Shown: piece by piece, positions 7,272 through 16,659 of the stretch | Position numbering within the stretch: the first letter of the stretch is position 1 | Layout of the letters: each line of letters opens with the position of its first letter | Assembly: GCA_947087265.1 (NCBI GenBank) | Contig: CAMUBY010000001.1 | Coordinates: 231,253 to 295,252 of the forward strand | Direction of reading: 5' to 3' | DNA: 64,000 bases | DNA from: an uncultured Clostridia bacterium | GTDB taxonomy: Bacteria > Bacillota > Clostridia > Christensenellales > Borkfalkiaceae | The notes under the pieces: model-generated | The model's database searches: none | What the model saw: only the letters and a program-made list of their open reading frames with translations | Told to the model about the DNA's origin: nothing | Position numbers and translations under genes: made by a program

Positions 7272-9700
7272 AGCAAAAGTTTTCAATCAGCGGTATGACT
7301 TGCGCGGCGTGTTCTTCGGGAATCGAGCGCACGGTAAAAAAATTAAAGGGCGTGGAAAGCTGCGCCGTTTCGCTCATGGGCGAGAGCATGGAGATTAACT
7401 ATGACGAAACCGTATTGCACGAAGAGCAGATAAAGTCGGCGGTGACTTCGCTCGGCTACGGAATTTACGGGTACGGAGCAACTCCTCAAAAGAAGAAAAG
7501 GCTTACCTTAGCGGTGCGGTTTTTCGTTTCGCTTGCGCTTCTGATTCCCGAAATGTATCTTGCTATGGGGCACATGATTTCCGATTCTATTGTGCCGCAC
7601 GGCTGGTGGAATCACGCTTTTCAGATTGCGATTACGCTCGTCATTCTCGTCATCAACTATCAGTTTTTCGTGAGCGGCGTGCGGGCGGCGGTCAAACTCG
7701 TGCCTAATATGGATACGCTCATCACGCTCGGCGCGGGCGTTTCGTTTATTTACAGTATTGTGATTGCGTGTTTGGAGCCCATGTCGCACAGTCTGTTTTT
7801 TGAATCGGCGGCGATGATTGTCACGCTCGTCTGTTTAGGGAAGTGGCTGGAAGAACGCAGTAAAAAGCGCACGGGCAGAGAGGTGGAAAAACTGCTTTCC
7901 CTCGCGCCCGATACGGTTACGGTGGAGCGCGGCGGCGAAACGCTGAAAGTGCCGCTTTCGGAAGTGAGGGAAGGGGAAACCGTTATCGTCCGTCAAGGCG
8001 AAGCGATTGCAGTGGACGGCGACGTTCTCGAAGGGCACGCCTTTGTAGACCAGGCGGCGGTCACGGGCGAGAGTTTGCCCGTGGAATGCGCGGTCGGCAG
8101 CCGCGCGGTGAGCGCGTCGCTTGTCAAGAGCGGCTATCTTAAAATCAAAGCGGAAAGAGTGGGCGAAGATACCATGCTGGCAGGCATTATCCGCATGGTG
8201 CGCGAAGCGGGCGCAAGCAAGGCGCCCATTCAGAAGCTTGCCGATAAAATCGCGGCGGTGTTCGTGCCCGTGGTATTAGGGATTGCACTTATCACCTTTC
8301 TCGTGTGGATTCTTACTTCGCATGATACGGCGGCGGCATTCAACTATGCGGTGAGCGTTATCGTCATTTCCTGCCCCTGCGCGTTGGGGCTTGCCACCCC
8401 CGTCGCGGTGATGGCGGCAACGGGGCGCGGCGCTTCGCTCGGCATTCTGTTCAAAAGCGCGGAGGCGTTGCAACGCACGGCGTCGGTTTCCACGGCGCTT
8501 CTCGATAAAACGGCAACCATTACCGAGGGGAAGCCGCAGGTGGTGCACTTTGAAAGTTTCGGCGCGGAAAAGGACGTGAAAGAAATTGCGTTTGCGTTGG
8601 AGAGTAAACTCAATCACCCCCTCGCTGACTGTATTACCGCGTTCTGCGGCGGCGGCACAAGGGAAGCGCAAAACGTGGAGTACGTCGTCCGTCAGGGCGC
8701 GAAGGGGGAAATAGACGGCAAAGTTTATTATCTCGGCAACGAGAACCTGTTGCAGGCAAAGGGCATTCGCTTCGAAGGACAACGCGAATTGTTTGAACGG
8801 CTGACTTCCGAGGGTAAGACAGTACTGTTTTTGACGGACGAAAAAAACGTGCTTGCGCTGTTCGCGCTTGCCGATACCTTGAAAGAGGGCAGTAATGAGG
8901 CGGTGGGCGAACTCATCGGCATGGGCGTTATGCCGTATATGCTCACAGGCGACAACAAAGCGGTAGCACGGCAGATTGCCGCGCAGGCGGGCTTCCCTTA
9001 CGAAACGAACGTCTATGCGGAAATGCTGCCCGAAGACAAACTCAACGTGGTGAAAGAACAGAAAGAAATGTTCGGCACTGGAAAGCGCACGAAAGGCGGC
9101 GTTGCGATGATTGGTGACGGCATTAACGATTCGCCTGCGCTCAAAGAGGCGGACGTAGGGATTGCCATGGGGAACGGCACGGACGTAGCCATCGAGAGCG
9201 CGGACGTCGTGCTTGTCAGCGGTGATTTGCGCGCCCTGCCGCGCGCGTTCCGTTTATCGCGCAAGACTATGCGCGTTATCAAACAAAATCTGTTCTGGGC
9301 GTTCTTTTATAACTGCGTGGGCATTCCGTTGGCGGCGGGTGCGTTTGCCTGGGCAGGCGTTTCGCTTAACCCCATGATTGCGGCGGCGTGTATGTGTCTT
9401 TCCTCGCTGTTTGTCGTCGGAAATGCGTTGCGGCTCACAATTTTCGGAAAAAGTAAAAAACAAAAAACCATAAAATCGGAGGAGAATAAAATGAACAAAA
9501 CGATAACGGTAGAGGGTATGATGTGCGCGCACTGCGTCAAGCACGTGACGGACGCGTTAAGTGCGGTGGACGGCGTGACGGCAGCGGACGTGAATCTGAA
9601 AAAGAAGCGTGCGGTTGTTTCGCTTAACAAAGAAGTTCCGAATGACGCGCTTGTCGCCGCCGTGAAAGAAGCAGGCTACGAAGTAACCAAAGTCGAGTAA
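7268..9700 (+). CDS. copA: Copper-exporting P1B-type ATPase with C-terminal CopZ-like domain
   Basis: 810 residues from the ATG that overlaps csoR. Domain order: an HMA domain (GMTCAAC, residues 9-15), membrane segments, an actuator (AVTGES), the CPC transport motif (369-371), a phosphorylation site, an HP motif (NHPLA), MLTGDN, the MIGDGINDSPAL hinge, and a second HMA domain (M742-810, MCAHC). It should pump Cu(I) out of the cytoplasm. Two oddities: the invariant DKTGT motif reads DKTAT (D413, A416), and the last 69 residues look like a complete CopZ chaperone preceded by its own GGAGGAG ribosome site and in-frame ATG. The family is certain; the catalytic consequence of A416 is not. Confidence 0.94.
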   Translation: MKQKFSISGMTCAACSSGIERTVKKLKGVESCAVSLMGESMEINYDETVLHEEQIKSAVTSLGYGIYGYGATPQKKKRLTLAVRFFVSLALLIPEMYLAMGHMISDSIVPHGWWNHAFQIAITLVILVINYQFFVSGVRAAVKLVPNMDTLITLGAGVSFIYSIVIACLEPMSHSLFFESAAMIVTLVCLGKWLEERSKKRTGREVEKLLSLAPDTVTVERGGETLKVPLSEVREGETVIVRQGEAIAVDGDVLEGHAFVDQAAVTGESLPVECAVGSRAVSASLVKSGYLKIKAERVGEDTMLAGIIRMVREAGASKAPIQKLADKIAAVFVPVVLGIALITFLVWILTSHDTAAAFNYAVSVIVISCPCALGLATPVAVMAATGRGASLGILFKSAEALQRTASVSTALLDKTATITEGKPQVVHFESFGAEKDVKEIAFALESKLNHPLADCITAFCGGGTREAQNVEYVVRQGAKGEIDGKVYYLGNENLLQAKGIRFEGQRELFERLTSEGKTVLFLTDEKNVLALFALADTLKEGSNEAVGELIGMGVMPYMLTGDNKAVARQIAAQAGFPYETNVYAEMLPEDKLNVVKEQKEMFGTGKRTKGGVAMIGDGINDSPALKEADVGIAMGNGTDVAIESADVVLVSGDLRALPRAFRLSRKTMRVIKQNLFWAFFYNCVGIPLAAGAFAWAGVSLNPMIAAACMCLSSLFVVGNALRLTIFGKSKKQKTIKSEENKMNKTITVEGMMCAHCVKHVTDALSAVDGVTAADVNLKKKRAVVSLNKEVPNDALVAAVKEAGYEVTKVE
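9478..9493 (+). promoter_or_regulatory. Internal ribosome binding site and ATG for a CopZ-like polypeptide
   Basis: GGAGGAG (9478-9484), 6-nt spacer, ATG (9491-9493), in frame inside copA. The downstream 69 codons would encode a stand-alone copper chaperone of normal CopZ size. Confidence 0.6.
9491..9700 (+). CDS. copZ: Possible separately translated CopZ copper chaperone (nested in copA)
   Basis: This is the in-frame 3' end of copA. Read from the internal ATG it gives 69 residues with one HMA fold: GMMCAHC metal site at residues 9-15, then beta-alpha-beta-beta-alpha-beta ending EAGYEVTKVE. That is the usual length and layout of CopZ. The SD is as strong as any in the window. It may be made both as a free Cu(I) chaperone and as the C-terminal domain of CopA. 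Alternatively, loss of a stop codon fused two genes and the old ribosome site is only a relic. Protein evidence is required. Confidence 0.5.
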   Translation: MNKTITVEGMMCAHCVKHVTDALSAVDGVTAADVNLKKKRAVVSLNKEVPNDALVAAVKEAGYEVTKVE

Positions 9701-9707
9701 TTTTTAT

Positions 9708-9745
9708 GCGCCGCCCGCGAACGCGGGCGGCGCGTATTTCTATTC
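9708..9745 (+). terminator. Rho-independent terminator after copA
   Basis: GC-rich 12-bp inverted repeat (9708-9719 with 9722-9733), followed by a T-rich but interrupted tail (TATTTCTATT). Confidence 0.8.
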
Positions 9746-9835
9746 GGACGAAATAAAACAAATTCCGACAATGTTATGTCGCGTGTGCAACTGCGCAAGC
9801 GTTATACTTTCATAAAAACCTGTCAGGAGGATTTT

Positions 9836-10174
9836 ATGACGGAAACACTGCTACTCGATAAACGCACGCAAGGAATGGTGGAAGGCTACGTTCCGAAGGG
9901 AGAACTGCTCGGTTCGCTCGTGCGGTTTTTCTCGATTTTTTCAGACCATACGCGCCTTAGAATTCTCGCCGCGCTCGCCATTTCGGAAATGTGCGTGACG
10001 GATATTTCGCGCGTACTCGATTTGAACCAGACCACCGTATCGCACCAACTGCGCTTTCTCAAAGACGCGGGCATTGTGCGTACCGAACGGCACGGCAAAA
10101 TTATTTTCTACTCGCTTTATAACGAGGTCGTTAACGACGTGCTTTTGAAAGGCGTGGAATTTTTGGGGTATTGA
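9836..10174 (+). CDS. ArsR/SmtB-family winged-helix regulator
   Basis: 112 residues from the ATG at 9836, chosen because a CAGGAGG ribosome site sits 5-6 nt upstream; a longer in-frame version lacks one. The HTH core runs from about 35 to 95 (SDHTRLRILAALA, EMCVTDISRVLDLNQTTVSHQLRFL, GIVRTERHGKIIFYSL). ArsR metal sensors often carry ELCVCDL in the recognition region; here only one cysteine remains (EMCV), so metal sensing is uncertain. No obvious target gene adjoins it; uvrC downstream has its own promoter. Confidence 0.88.
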   Translation: MTETLLLDKRTQGMVEGYVPKGELLGSLVRFFSIFSDHTRLRILAALAISEMCVTDISRVLDLNQTTVSHQLRFLKDAGIVRTERHGKIIFYSLYNEVVNDVLLKGVEFLGY

Positions 10175-10221
10175 CGGGTTTCGGCAATTTTTCGGGACTT
10201 TCGGAAATGTAAACGTTTCCC

Positions 10222-10250
10222 TTGAAAATTCGGTGCAATTCGTGTATAAT
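10222..10250 (+). promoter_or_regulatory. uvrC promoter, predicting a leaderless mRNA
   Basis: TTGAAA (10222-10227), 17-bp spacer, TATAAT (10245-10250). The ATG is at 10257, where transcription should start, and there is no ribosome site. Confidence 0.75.
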
Positions 10251-10256
10251 AAAGAT

Positions 10257-12068
10257 ATGGGAAACAGCGTTCTTGCCGAAAAATTGAAATTATTGCCCGA
10301 TAACCCCGGCGTGTATATCATGCTCGACAGCGAAGGTACGGTCATCTATGTGGGCAAGGCGCGCGTACTCAAAAACCGCGTGCGCCAGTATTTTCAGCAT
10401 TCCCAAAAACCGAGCAAAGTGCAGGCAATGGTCGATTGCATTGCCGACTTTTATTATGTGGTAACGCCCACCGAAGTGGACGCGCTGGCGCTTGAAAATA
10501 CCTATATCAAAAAGTATAAACCCAAGTACAATATTCTCTTAAAAGACGATAAAACATATCCGTACATCAAAGTACACACGCGCGAGGAGTTTCCGCGCAT
10601 CTCGATTACACGCCGATTAAAAAAGGACGGCAGATATTTCGGTCCGTTCATGGGCGGCATCAACTGCAAGGAAATTGTGGATATTGCGGCAAAGGTCTAC
10701 CATATCCGCGCGTGCAACGTCTCTATCGGCGGCAAGCCCAAAAAACCGTGCCTGAATTATCATCTCGGCAGATGTCCTGCGCCGTGCGCGGGGTTGAGCA
10801 CAAAGGAGGAATACGCCCGTAACGTGGAGCGCGTCCTCTCCTTTCTTTCGGGGAACTACGAGGAGGCGGAGCGCATTCTCAAAGAGAAGATGCAGCGCTT
10901 TGCCGACGAAGAGCAGTTTGAACTTGCGCTCGATTACCGCAGTAAAATCGAGATGCTCGCAAAACTCAAACTGCGCCGCATTACTTCCATGCCCAAAGAC
11001 GTGGACGCCGACGTATGGGCGATTGCCACGAACGGACTGTATACCGCAATCAGCCTGCTCGTTACGCGCGGCGGAATCATGAACGGCAGTCGGAATTTTT
11101 CGCTCGAAGCGGGCGCGGGCGAAAAGGGCGAAGGCTTTTTGAGTTTCCTCACGCAGTTCTACCAGAGCCATGAAATTCCGCACGAAATTATTTTGGACGG
11201 CGAAATCGACGACGAACTTTTCCGCGTGTATGCTTTCCGCAAGACGGGGCGCAGTCTTACGCTCACCCGTCCGAAAATGGGAGTCAAACGCGAACTCCTC
11301 GATATGGCAACGGGCAACGCAACGGAATATCTCGAAAAATCCGTTTCGGCAATTCAGCATAAAAACGACATGACTTCGGGCGCGTGCGAGCGATTACAAA
11401 GATTGCTCGGTTTGGAGCGTTATCCCAAGCGCATGGAGTGCTACGATATTTCCAACATTTCGGGCGTCGATAAAGTCGGCTCCATGGTGGTGTTTACGGA
11501 CGGCGAAGCGGATAAGTCGCAGTACCGCCGTTTCCGTATTAAGACGGTAGAGGGCGCGAATGACTTTGCGTCGTTGCAGGAGGTACTGCTCCGCCGTCTC
11601 AAAAAACTCGGCACGGAGGAAGAAGAGCGGTTTGCAAAACCGCAACTGATTGTTATCGACGGCGGCAAGGGACAGCTTTCTTCCGTAAAGCAGACGTTCG
11701 ACGAACTCGGAATCGAAGGGATAGACCTCATTTCGCTTGCCAAACGGGAAGAGGAAGTTTATACGCTTCACAGCGACGAGCCCGTTAAAATCGACCGCCG
11801 CGATTTCGCGCTGAAAATGTTACAGCGTATCCGCGACGAGGCGCACCGCTTTGCCATTACCTATTTCCGTAACCTGCACAGCAAGCGCAATCTTGCGTCC
11901 GTGCTCGAAGAAATCGACGGAATCGGGGCAAAGAAACGCGCCGCGCTTCTGGAACGGTTCGGCACCATCGACAGAGTCATGCGTGCGGGCGTGGAAGAAC
12001 TCATGCAAGCGGACGGAATCGGTAAAGACCTCGCCGAAAAAATAAAAGAACATTTTGAGAAACTGTAA
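10257..12068 (+). CDS. uvrC: Excinuclease ABC subunit C
   Basis: 603 residues. It has the GIY-YIG nuclease domain (NPGVYIMLDSEGTVIYVGKA, ~14-35), a UVR helix-hairpin for UvrB contact (about residues 205-240), a UvrC RNase-H-like nuclease domain (CYDISNISG, LIVIDGGKGQLSS) and tandem helix-hairpin-helix motifs at the C terminus (EIDGIGAKKRAALLERFG, ADGIGKDLA). It makes both incisions in nucleotide excision repair. The start at 10257 is favoured: an in-frame GTG at 10233 lies inside the promoter. With the -10 ending 6 nt before the ATG, the message is probably leaderless. Confidence 0.96.
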   Translation: MGNSVLAEKLKLLPDNPGVYIMLDSEGTVIYVGKARVLKNRVRQYFQHSQKPSKVQAMVDCIADFYYVVTPTEVDALALENTYIKKYKPKYNILLKDDKTYPYIKVHTREEFPRISITRRLKKDGRYFGPFMGGINCKEIVDIAAKVYHIRACNVSIGGKPKKPCLNYHLGRCPAPCAGLSTKEEYARNVERVLSFLSGNYEEAERILKEKMQRFADEEQFELALDYRSKIEMLAKLKLRRITSMPKDVDADVWAIATNGLYTAISLLVTRGGIMNGSRNFSLEAGAGEKGEGFLSFLTQFYQSHEIPHEIILDGEIDDELFRVYAFRKTGRSLTLTRPKMGVKRELLDMATGNATEYLEKSVSAIQHKNDMTSGACERLQRLLGLERYPKRMECYDISNISGVDKVGSMVVFTDGEADKSQYRRFRIKTVEGANDFASLQEVLLRRLKKLGTEEEERFAKPQLIVIDGGKGQLSSVKQTFDELGIEGIDLISLAKREEEVYTLHSDEPVKIDRRDFALKMLQRIRDEAHRFAITYFRNLHSKRNLASVLEEIDGIGAKKRAALLERFGTIDRVMRAGVEELMQADGIGKDLAEKIKEHFEKL

Positions 12069-12080
12069 GAGAAACGGACG

Positions 12081-14213
12081 ATGAACACGGAAATTCTTGC
12101 CCCCGCAGGGGGCTTAGGCGCGGCGCGCGCCGCATTATTTGCAGGCGCGGACGCTATCTATTTGGGACTCAACGATTTTTCGGCGCGCGAGGCGGCGGAG
12201 AATTTTACCTTGCAGGAATTGCGCGAAATTGTTATAACGGCGCATCTTCTGGGTGCAAAAGTTTACGTCTGTCTGAACACGCTCATCAAACCGAGCGAAA
12301 CGCAGACTTTTTTTTCGCGTGCCGCAGAAGTGTGGAACGCAGGCGCGGACGCGATTTTGTTGCAGGATATTTTCCTCGGCAAAACGCTCAAAGAAGCGTA
12401 TCCCGAAATGACGCTCCACCTCTCCACGCAGGCGGGATGCAACAACGTTTATGCGGCAAAACTTGCCAAAGACTACGGTTTTTCCCGCGTCGTTCTCTCG
12501 CGCGAAACGCCGATTTCGGAAATCCGTAAAATTCCAAAACTTATCGAAACGGAAGTATTCGTACAGGGTGCGCTCTGCTCGGCGTTTTCCGGGCAGTGCT
12601 ATTTTTCCTCGTTCGCTGGCGGAAACAGCGGCAACCGCGGCAGGTGCAAACAGCCGTGCAGAAAACTGTATCGGATTGACAGAAAGGGCTTTGAAGACTA
12701 CGCCTATGCGCTCTCCGTTTCCGATTTGTGCATGGGCGAAACGATTTCCGAACTAATCGAAGCAGGCGTCACCTCTCTCAAAATCGAGGGCAGAATGCGC
12801 CGTGAAGAATATGTTGCTGCGGCAGTGCGCTATTACCGCGCTGTCCTCGGCAAAGCGGAAACGGAGCAGGCGTATGCGCGTTTGAAGCGTTCCTACAACC
12901 GCGGCGATTATACGAAGGGACTTGCGTTCGGGCAGAAAGACGGTTTTCTATCCCGCAAGGTGCAGGGGCATATCGGCGAGCGCGTCGGCGAAATCTCCCT
13001 CAAAGGCGGGAAATATTTCTGCGTTTCTCCATTTTCGGCGCAACGCGGCGACGGATTCAAAATTTTAAGGGCGGGCAGAGAAGTCGGCGGCGCAACTTTT
13101 TCGGCGAGCGGCACGGGCGGTTTTTATTTGCAATCGAACGCAAACCTCAAACCGCGCGACGAAGTGCGCGTGACTACGGATACCTCTTTGGGTGCGCTTC
13201 TTTCCGAAAGAGAGAAACGGAGCATTGAAATCGAAGTAACGCTTCGCGCAGGGAAATTACCGCGCGTGCGTTGCGGAGAATTTTTATTTACAGGCGAAAC
13301 GGAAACAGAGGCGGCGCAGACCGCGCCTTTGACGGAGTCGGATATCCGTGCCTGTTTTGAAAAGACGGACACATTGCCTTTGCAACCCGTTGTTCGGGTG
13401 AACACCGAACGCGCGTTTTGTTCCAAATCCGTACTCAACGCTTTTCGCCGTGCGTTCTACGAAAAATTAGCGGAATATCTTGCGCCGTCGCGCAAGCCGC
13501 TTGCCCGAAAAGAATTTTCGCAGACGTTGCAGGCAGGAAAACATACATTACGCGCGGTCATTGTCAGCGACGGCGCAAAACCGCAAGCAGACGCGGAGAT
13601 TGTCGTTTATAAACCGCAGGACTACGCGCATATCATGCCGCCCGCGTTCGGGAAAGAAAAATTTTTATATCTGCCGCCCCTCTTTACAAGCGAGGACGAA
13701 AAACTCGTTTCCGCCGCGCTCGGTAAATTCGACGGAATTTACGTTGAGGGAAGTTACGGAATCGCGCTTGCGGAAAAATATCAAAAAACGCTTTTTGCGG
13801 GCGCGGGGTGCAATCTCACCAACGAATATGCGGTAAACGGCATGAAGGCGGCAGGGGCGAAATACTTTGTGCTCTCGCACGAACTTTCCTTGCGCGAGCA
13901 GGCGCTGCTTGCGGCGGAGGGCGCGTTTACGCTCACGGGCGGCGGTGTGAAAGTGATGGAACTTTGTTATTGCCCGTTTGAGCGCACTTGTAAAAATTGC
14001 GATAAGCGCACGTTCTATTCGCTGACCGACGGGGACGGCAGAATATTTCCGCTCCGCAGGTATCGGGCGGCGGAGGGCTGCCGTTTCGAGGTGTATAACT
14101 GCGCGCCGCTTGTCTGCGAAGGGGCTGCGTCCGAACTCGTCGATTGCACGGCGGAGCATATGCTCAAAGGAGTGAGCGCAACGCGCGGTCACGCAAACAG
14201 GAGTATGTTATGA
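12081..14213 (+). CDS. U32 family peptidase-like protein (RlhA/TrhP-type)
   Basis: 710 residues. The N-terminal TIM-barrel starts EILAPAGGLGAARAALFAGADAIYLG, the standard U32 opening. NSGNRGRCKQPCRKLY (about residue 190) and later cysteines (CYCPFERTCKNCDKRTFYSL) form the conserved Fe-S/metal-type cluster, and a DUF3656-like insert follows. Characterised relatives hydroxylate tRNA or 23S rRNA (TrhP, RlhA), so the peptidase label is historical. It lies 12 bp after uvrC, and its stop overlaps the mutS2 ATG (ATGA at 14210). The exact RNA target cannot be told from sequence. Confidence 0.88.
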   Translation: MNTEILAPAGGLGAARAALFAGADAIYLGLNDFSAREAAENFTLQELREIVITAHLLGAKVYVCLNTLIKPSETQTFFSRAAEVWNAGADAILLQDIFLGKTLKEAYPEMTLHLSTQAGCNNVYAAKLAKDYGFSRVVLSRETPISEIRKIPKLIETEVFVQGALCSAFSGQCYFSSFAGGNSGNRGRCKQPCRKLYRIDRKGFEDYAYALSVSDLCMGETISELIEAGVTSLKIEGRMRREEYVAAAVRYYRAVLGKAETEQAYARLKRSYNRGDYTKGLAFGQKDGFLSRKVQGHIGERVGEISLKGGKYFCVSPFSAQRGDGFKILRAGREVGGATFSASGTGGFYLQSNANLKPRDEVRVTTDTSLGALLSEREKRSIEIEVTLRAGKLPRVRCGEFLFTGETETEAAQTAPLTESDIRACFEKTDTLPLQPVVRVNTERAFCSKSVLNAFRRAFYEKLAEYLAPSRKPLARKEFSQTLQAGKHTLRAVIVSDGAKPQADAEIVVYKPQDYAHIMPPAFGKEKFLYLPPLFTSEDEKLVSAALGKFDGIYVEGSYGIALAEKYQKTLFAGAGCNLTNEYAVNGMKAAGAKYFVLSHELSLREQALLAAEGAFTLTGGGVKVMELCYCPFERTCKNCDKRTFYSLTDGDGRIFPLRRYRAAEGCRFEVYNCAPLVCEGAASELVDCTAEHMLKGVSATRGHANRSML

Positions 14214-16558
14214 AAAACAGTATCAGCCGCTTGGAACTCGATAAAATTTTAACCGCGGTTTCCTCGTATGCCGTATTAGAGGCAGGCAAAGCGCGCGTGC
14301 TCGCAACCGAGCCGACCGACTCGCTCACGGAAGCGAAACGGCGTCTGGATACCACGGAGGAGGCTACGCAGCTGTTGTTCGATTCGGGCGTTGGGAGGAT
14401 AGAGGAGTTTCCGCCGCTCGGCGATACCGCGGAACGCGCCCAAAAGGGAGCAACGCTTTCGGGCGCCGAGCTTATCAACTGCGCGCGCCTTTTGCGTTCG
14501 GCGCGCATTCTCTATACGTCCGTGAATGCGGTTTCGGACGAAGGGTTTGAAAACTTCCGCGCGCTGACAAGCCGTCTGATGTTCGACGAACGGCTGGAAA
14601 TGGAAATTACCGATAAAATCATCAGCGATACGGAAATTGCCGACCGTGCGAGCGAAAAACTCTTTACCCTGCGCCGCGAAATCAGGGCGCTCGGCGAGAA
14701 AATCCGCGCGCGTCTTACGTCATATCTTACGGGCGGCGAAAAGAAATTTTTACAGGACGGCATTGTCACCGTGCGCGGCGACCGTTTCGTGATTCCCGTC
14801 AAAGCGGAATACAAGCGCAGCGTCAAGGGCTTTGTGCACGACCGCTCGGCGAGCGGTGCAACGGTGTTCATCGAGCCCGAAGAAGTGCTCGAAATGAACA
14901 ACGAACTCATTTCGCTCACGCTCGACGAAAAAGAAGAAATCGAACGGATACTTGCCGAACTATCGCACGCGGTCGGCGCGATGCGGGAATCTCTCGAACG
15001 CGACGCGGAACTGCTTGCCGAAGCGGACAGTTACTTTGCGCGTGCGGAATACGGCTACAAACTCCGTGCCGTCAAACCAGAACTCAACGGAAAGGGAATT
15101 GTGGAAATTATCAAGGGGCGGCATCCGCTGTTGGACGCAAAAACCGCCGTTCCCGTCTCCGTGAACGTGGGTGGAGAGTACCGCTTTCTTGTCATCAGCG
15201 GCGCGAATACGGGCGGCAAAACGGTTACCTTGAAAATGTGCGGCTTGTTTTCGCTCATGGGCGCGTGCGGTCTCTTTGTTCCTGCCGCCGTGGGCACAAG
15301 GCTTGCGGTGTTCCGCGAAGTCTTCTGCGACGTGGGCGACAGCCAGTCTATCGAAGAAAACCTTTCTACATTTTCTTCTCATATCGTCAATCTACGCGAT
15401 ATTCTTTTGCAGGCGGGCGAGCGCGATTTCGTACTCATCGACGAGCCGGGCGGCGGAACCGACCCCGAAGAGGGGCAGGCGCTTGCACGGGCGATTGTGT
15501 CCTCGCTCATCAGGCATAAATGCAGGGGGATTATTACTACGCACTATTCTTCTCTGAAAGAGTTTGCGTACCAAACGGAGGGGGTAGAGAACGGCTGCAT
15601 GGAATTCGATTCCGAAGACTTCCGCCCACTGTACCGTTTGAAAATCGGCGCGCCCGGTTCTTCCAACGCGCTTGCTGTGAGCAGTCGGCTGGGACTTGCG
15701 GAAGAAGTCGTCGAAGAAGCGAGGGGGTATCTTTCGGAGGGCGCCAGGCGCTACGAGCGCACATTGCGCGCTGCGGAGGAGAGTCGTATTCAAACGGAAA
15801 AATTGACGCAGGAAGCAAGTGCGCTCGTAGCGGAATGGCAGGAAAAACTGAACGTGCTTTCCAAAGAGGAAGAAAAATTCAGGCGCGAGCGCGAAAAGTT
15901 TTTAACGGGTTCCAAGGCGGAGGCAAGGCGCATCGTCAGCGAACGCACGGCGCGTGCCGAAGAACTGCTTGCAGAAATCGAAGCGATTTTTGAAAAAGAG
16001 AGTCTGAGCGAGGCGGATTTAATCCGCGCCCGAACGCTTAAAAATAAAATTTCCGCCGCACCCGTAGAGGAGGAAGAACACGTACGCGCCCTTCCCGTTA
16101 ATCCGCAAACGCTCAAAGAGGGGGATACCGTGCTCGTGGGCAGTATGGGCGCGGAGGGGAAAGTCGTTGCAATCCGCGCAGGCAAAAAACAGGCGGAAGT
16201 GCAAATCGGCGCGCTGCGCGTGCGTGCGGAATGGAACGATTTGTACGTTTCGGGCAGGCGCGGCGCGGCGGCAAAACAGGTGACGGTTGTGCGGAATTTG
16301 GCGGAGAACGCCGCCGCGCCGCGCGAATGTAACGTCATTGGAAAAACGGTTTTGGAGGCGATTCCCGAAATCGAGCAGTTTCTCGATAAAGCTCTGCTTT
16401 CGAACATGAGCGAAGTTCGAATCGTGCACGGCATGGGTACGGGCAAACTCCGCGCCGCCGTTCACCGTTTTTTGCAGGGGCATAAACGCGTGGAAAGTTT
16501 CCGCCTCGGCAAGTACGGCGAGGGGGAGAGCGGCGTCACCGTGGTAACGCTCAAATAA
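14210..16558 (+). CDS. mutS2: MutS2 / ribosome-collision ATPase (RqcU)
   Basis: 782 residues from the ATG overlapping the U32 stop; AGGAG lies 6 nt upstream. The clamp and lever helices precede a MutS ATPase domain with ISGANTGGKT (Walker A, ~330) and LIDEPGGGTDPEEG (Walker B/signature). A long charged coiled coil follows (about 520-640), then a KOW-like segment and a C-terminal Smr nuclease domain (VRIVHGMGTGKLR). It lacks the mismatch-recognition domain of MutS. Known roles are suppression of homologous recombination and splitting of collided ribosomes. Family call is very secure. Confidence 0.95.
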   Translation: MKNSISRLELDKILTAVSSYAVLEAGKARVLATEPTDSLTEAKRRLDTTEEATQLLFDSGVGRIEEFPPLGDTAERAQKGATLSGAELINCARLLRSARILYTSVNAVSDEGFENFRALTSRLMFDERLEMEITDKIISDTEIADRASEKLFTLRREIRALGEKIRARLTSYLTGGEKKFLQDGIVTVRGDRFVIPVKAEYKRSVKGFVHDRSASGATVFIEPEEVLEMNNELISLTLDEKEEIERILAELSHAVGAMRESLERDAELLAEADSYFARAEYGYKLRAVKPELNGKGIVEIIKGRHPLLDAKTAVPVSVNVGGEYRFLVISGANTGGKTVTLKMCGLFSLMGACGLFVPAAVGTRLAVFREVFCDVGDSQSIEENLSTFSSHIVNLRDILLQAGERDFVLIDEPGGGTDPEEGQALARAIVSSLIRHKCRGIITTHYSSLKEFAYQTEGVENGCMEFDSEDFRPLYRLKIGAPGSSNALAVSSRLGLAEEVVEEARGYLSEGARRYERTLRAAEESRIQTEKLTQEASALVAEWQEKLNVLSKEEEKFRREREKFLTGSKAEARRIVSERTARAEELLAEIEAIFEKESLSEADLIRARTLKNKISAAPVEEEEHVRALPVNPQTLKEGDTVLVGSMGAEGKVVAIRAGKKQAEVQIGALRVRAEWNDLYVSGRRGAAAKQVTVVRNLAENAAAPRECNVIGKTVLEAIPEIEQFLDKALLSNMSEVRIVHGMGTGKLRAAVHRFLQGHKRVESFRLGKYGEGESGVTVVTLK

Positions 16559-16659
16559 TATTTTTGCCGCGCGGCAAGGGCTTTCGGCGTGCGTAGTCAT
16601 ATTCAATCGGAAAAATCAATAGAATGTTGTTGATAAAACTTTTCGTTTGAGGTAAACTG

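Noticed and set aside
9776..9835. 20-residue N-terminal extension of the ArsR regulator
   Set aside because: CAGGAGG correctly spaced before the ATG at 9836, and family length, favour the shorter form.
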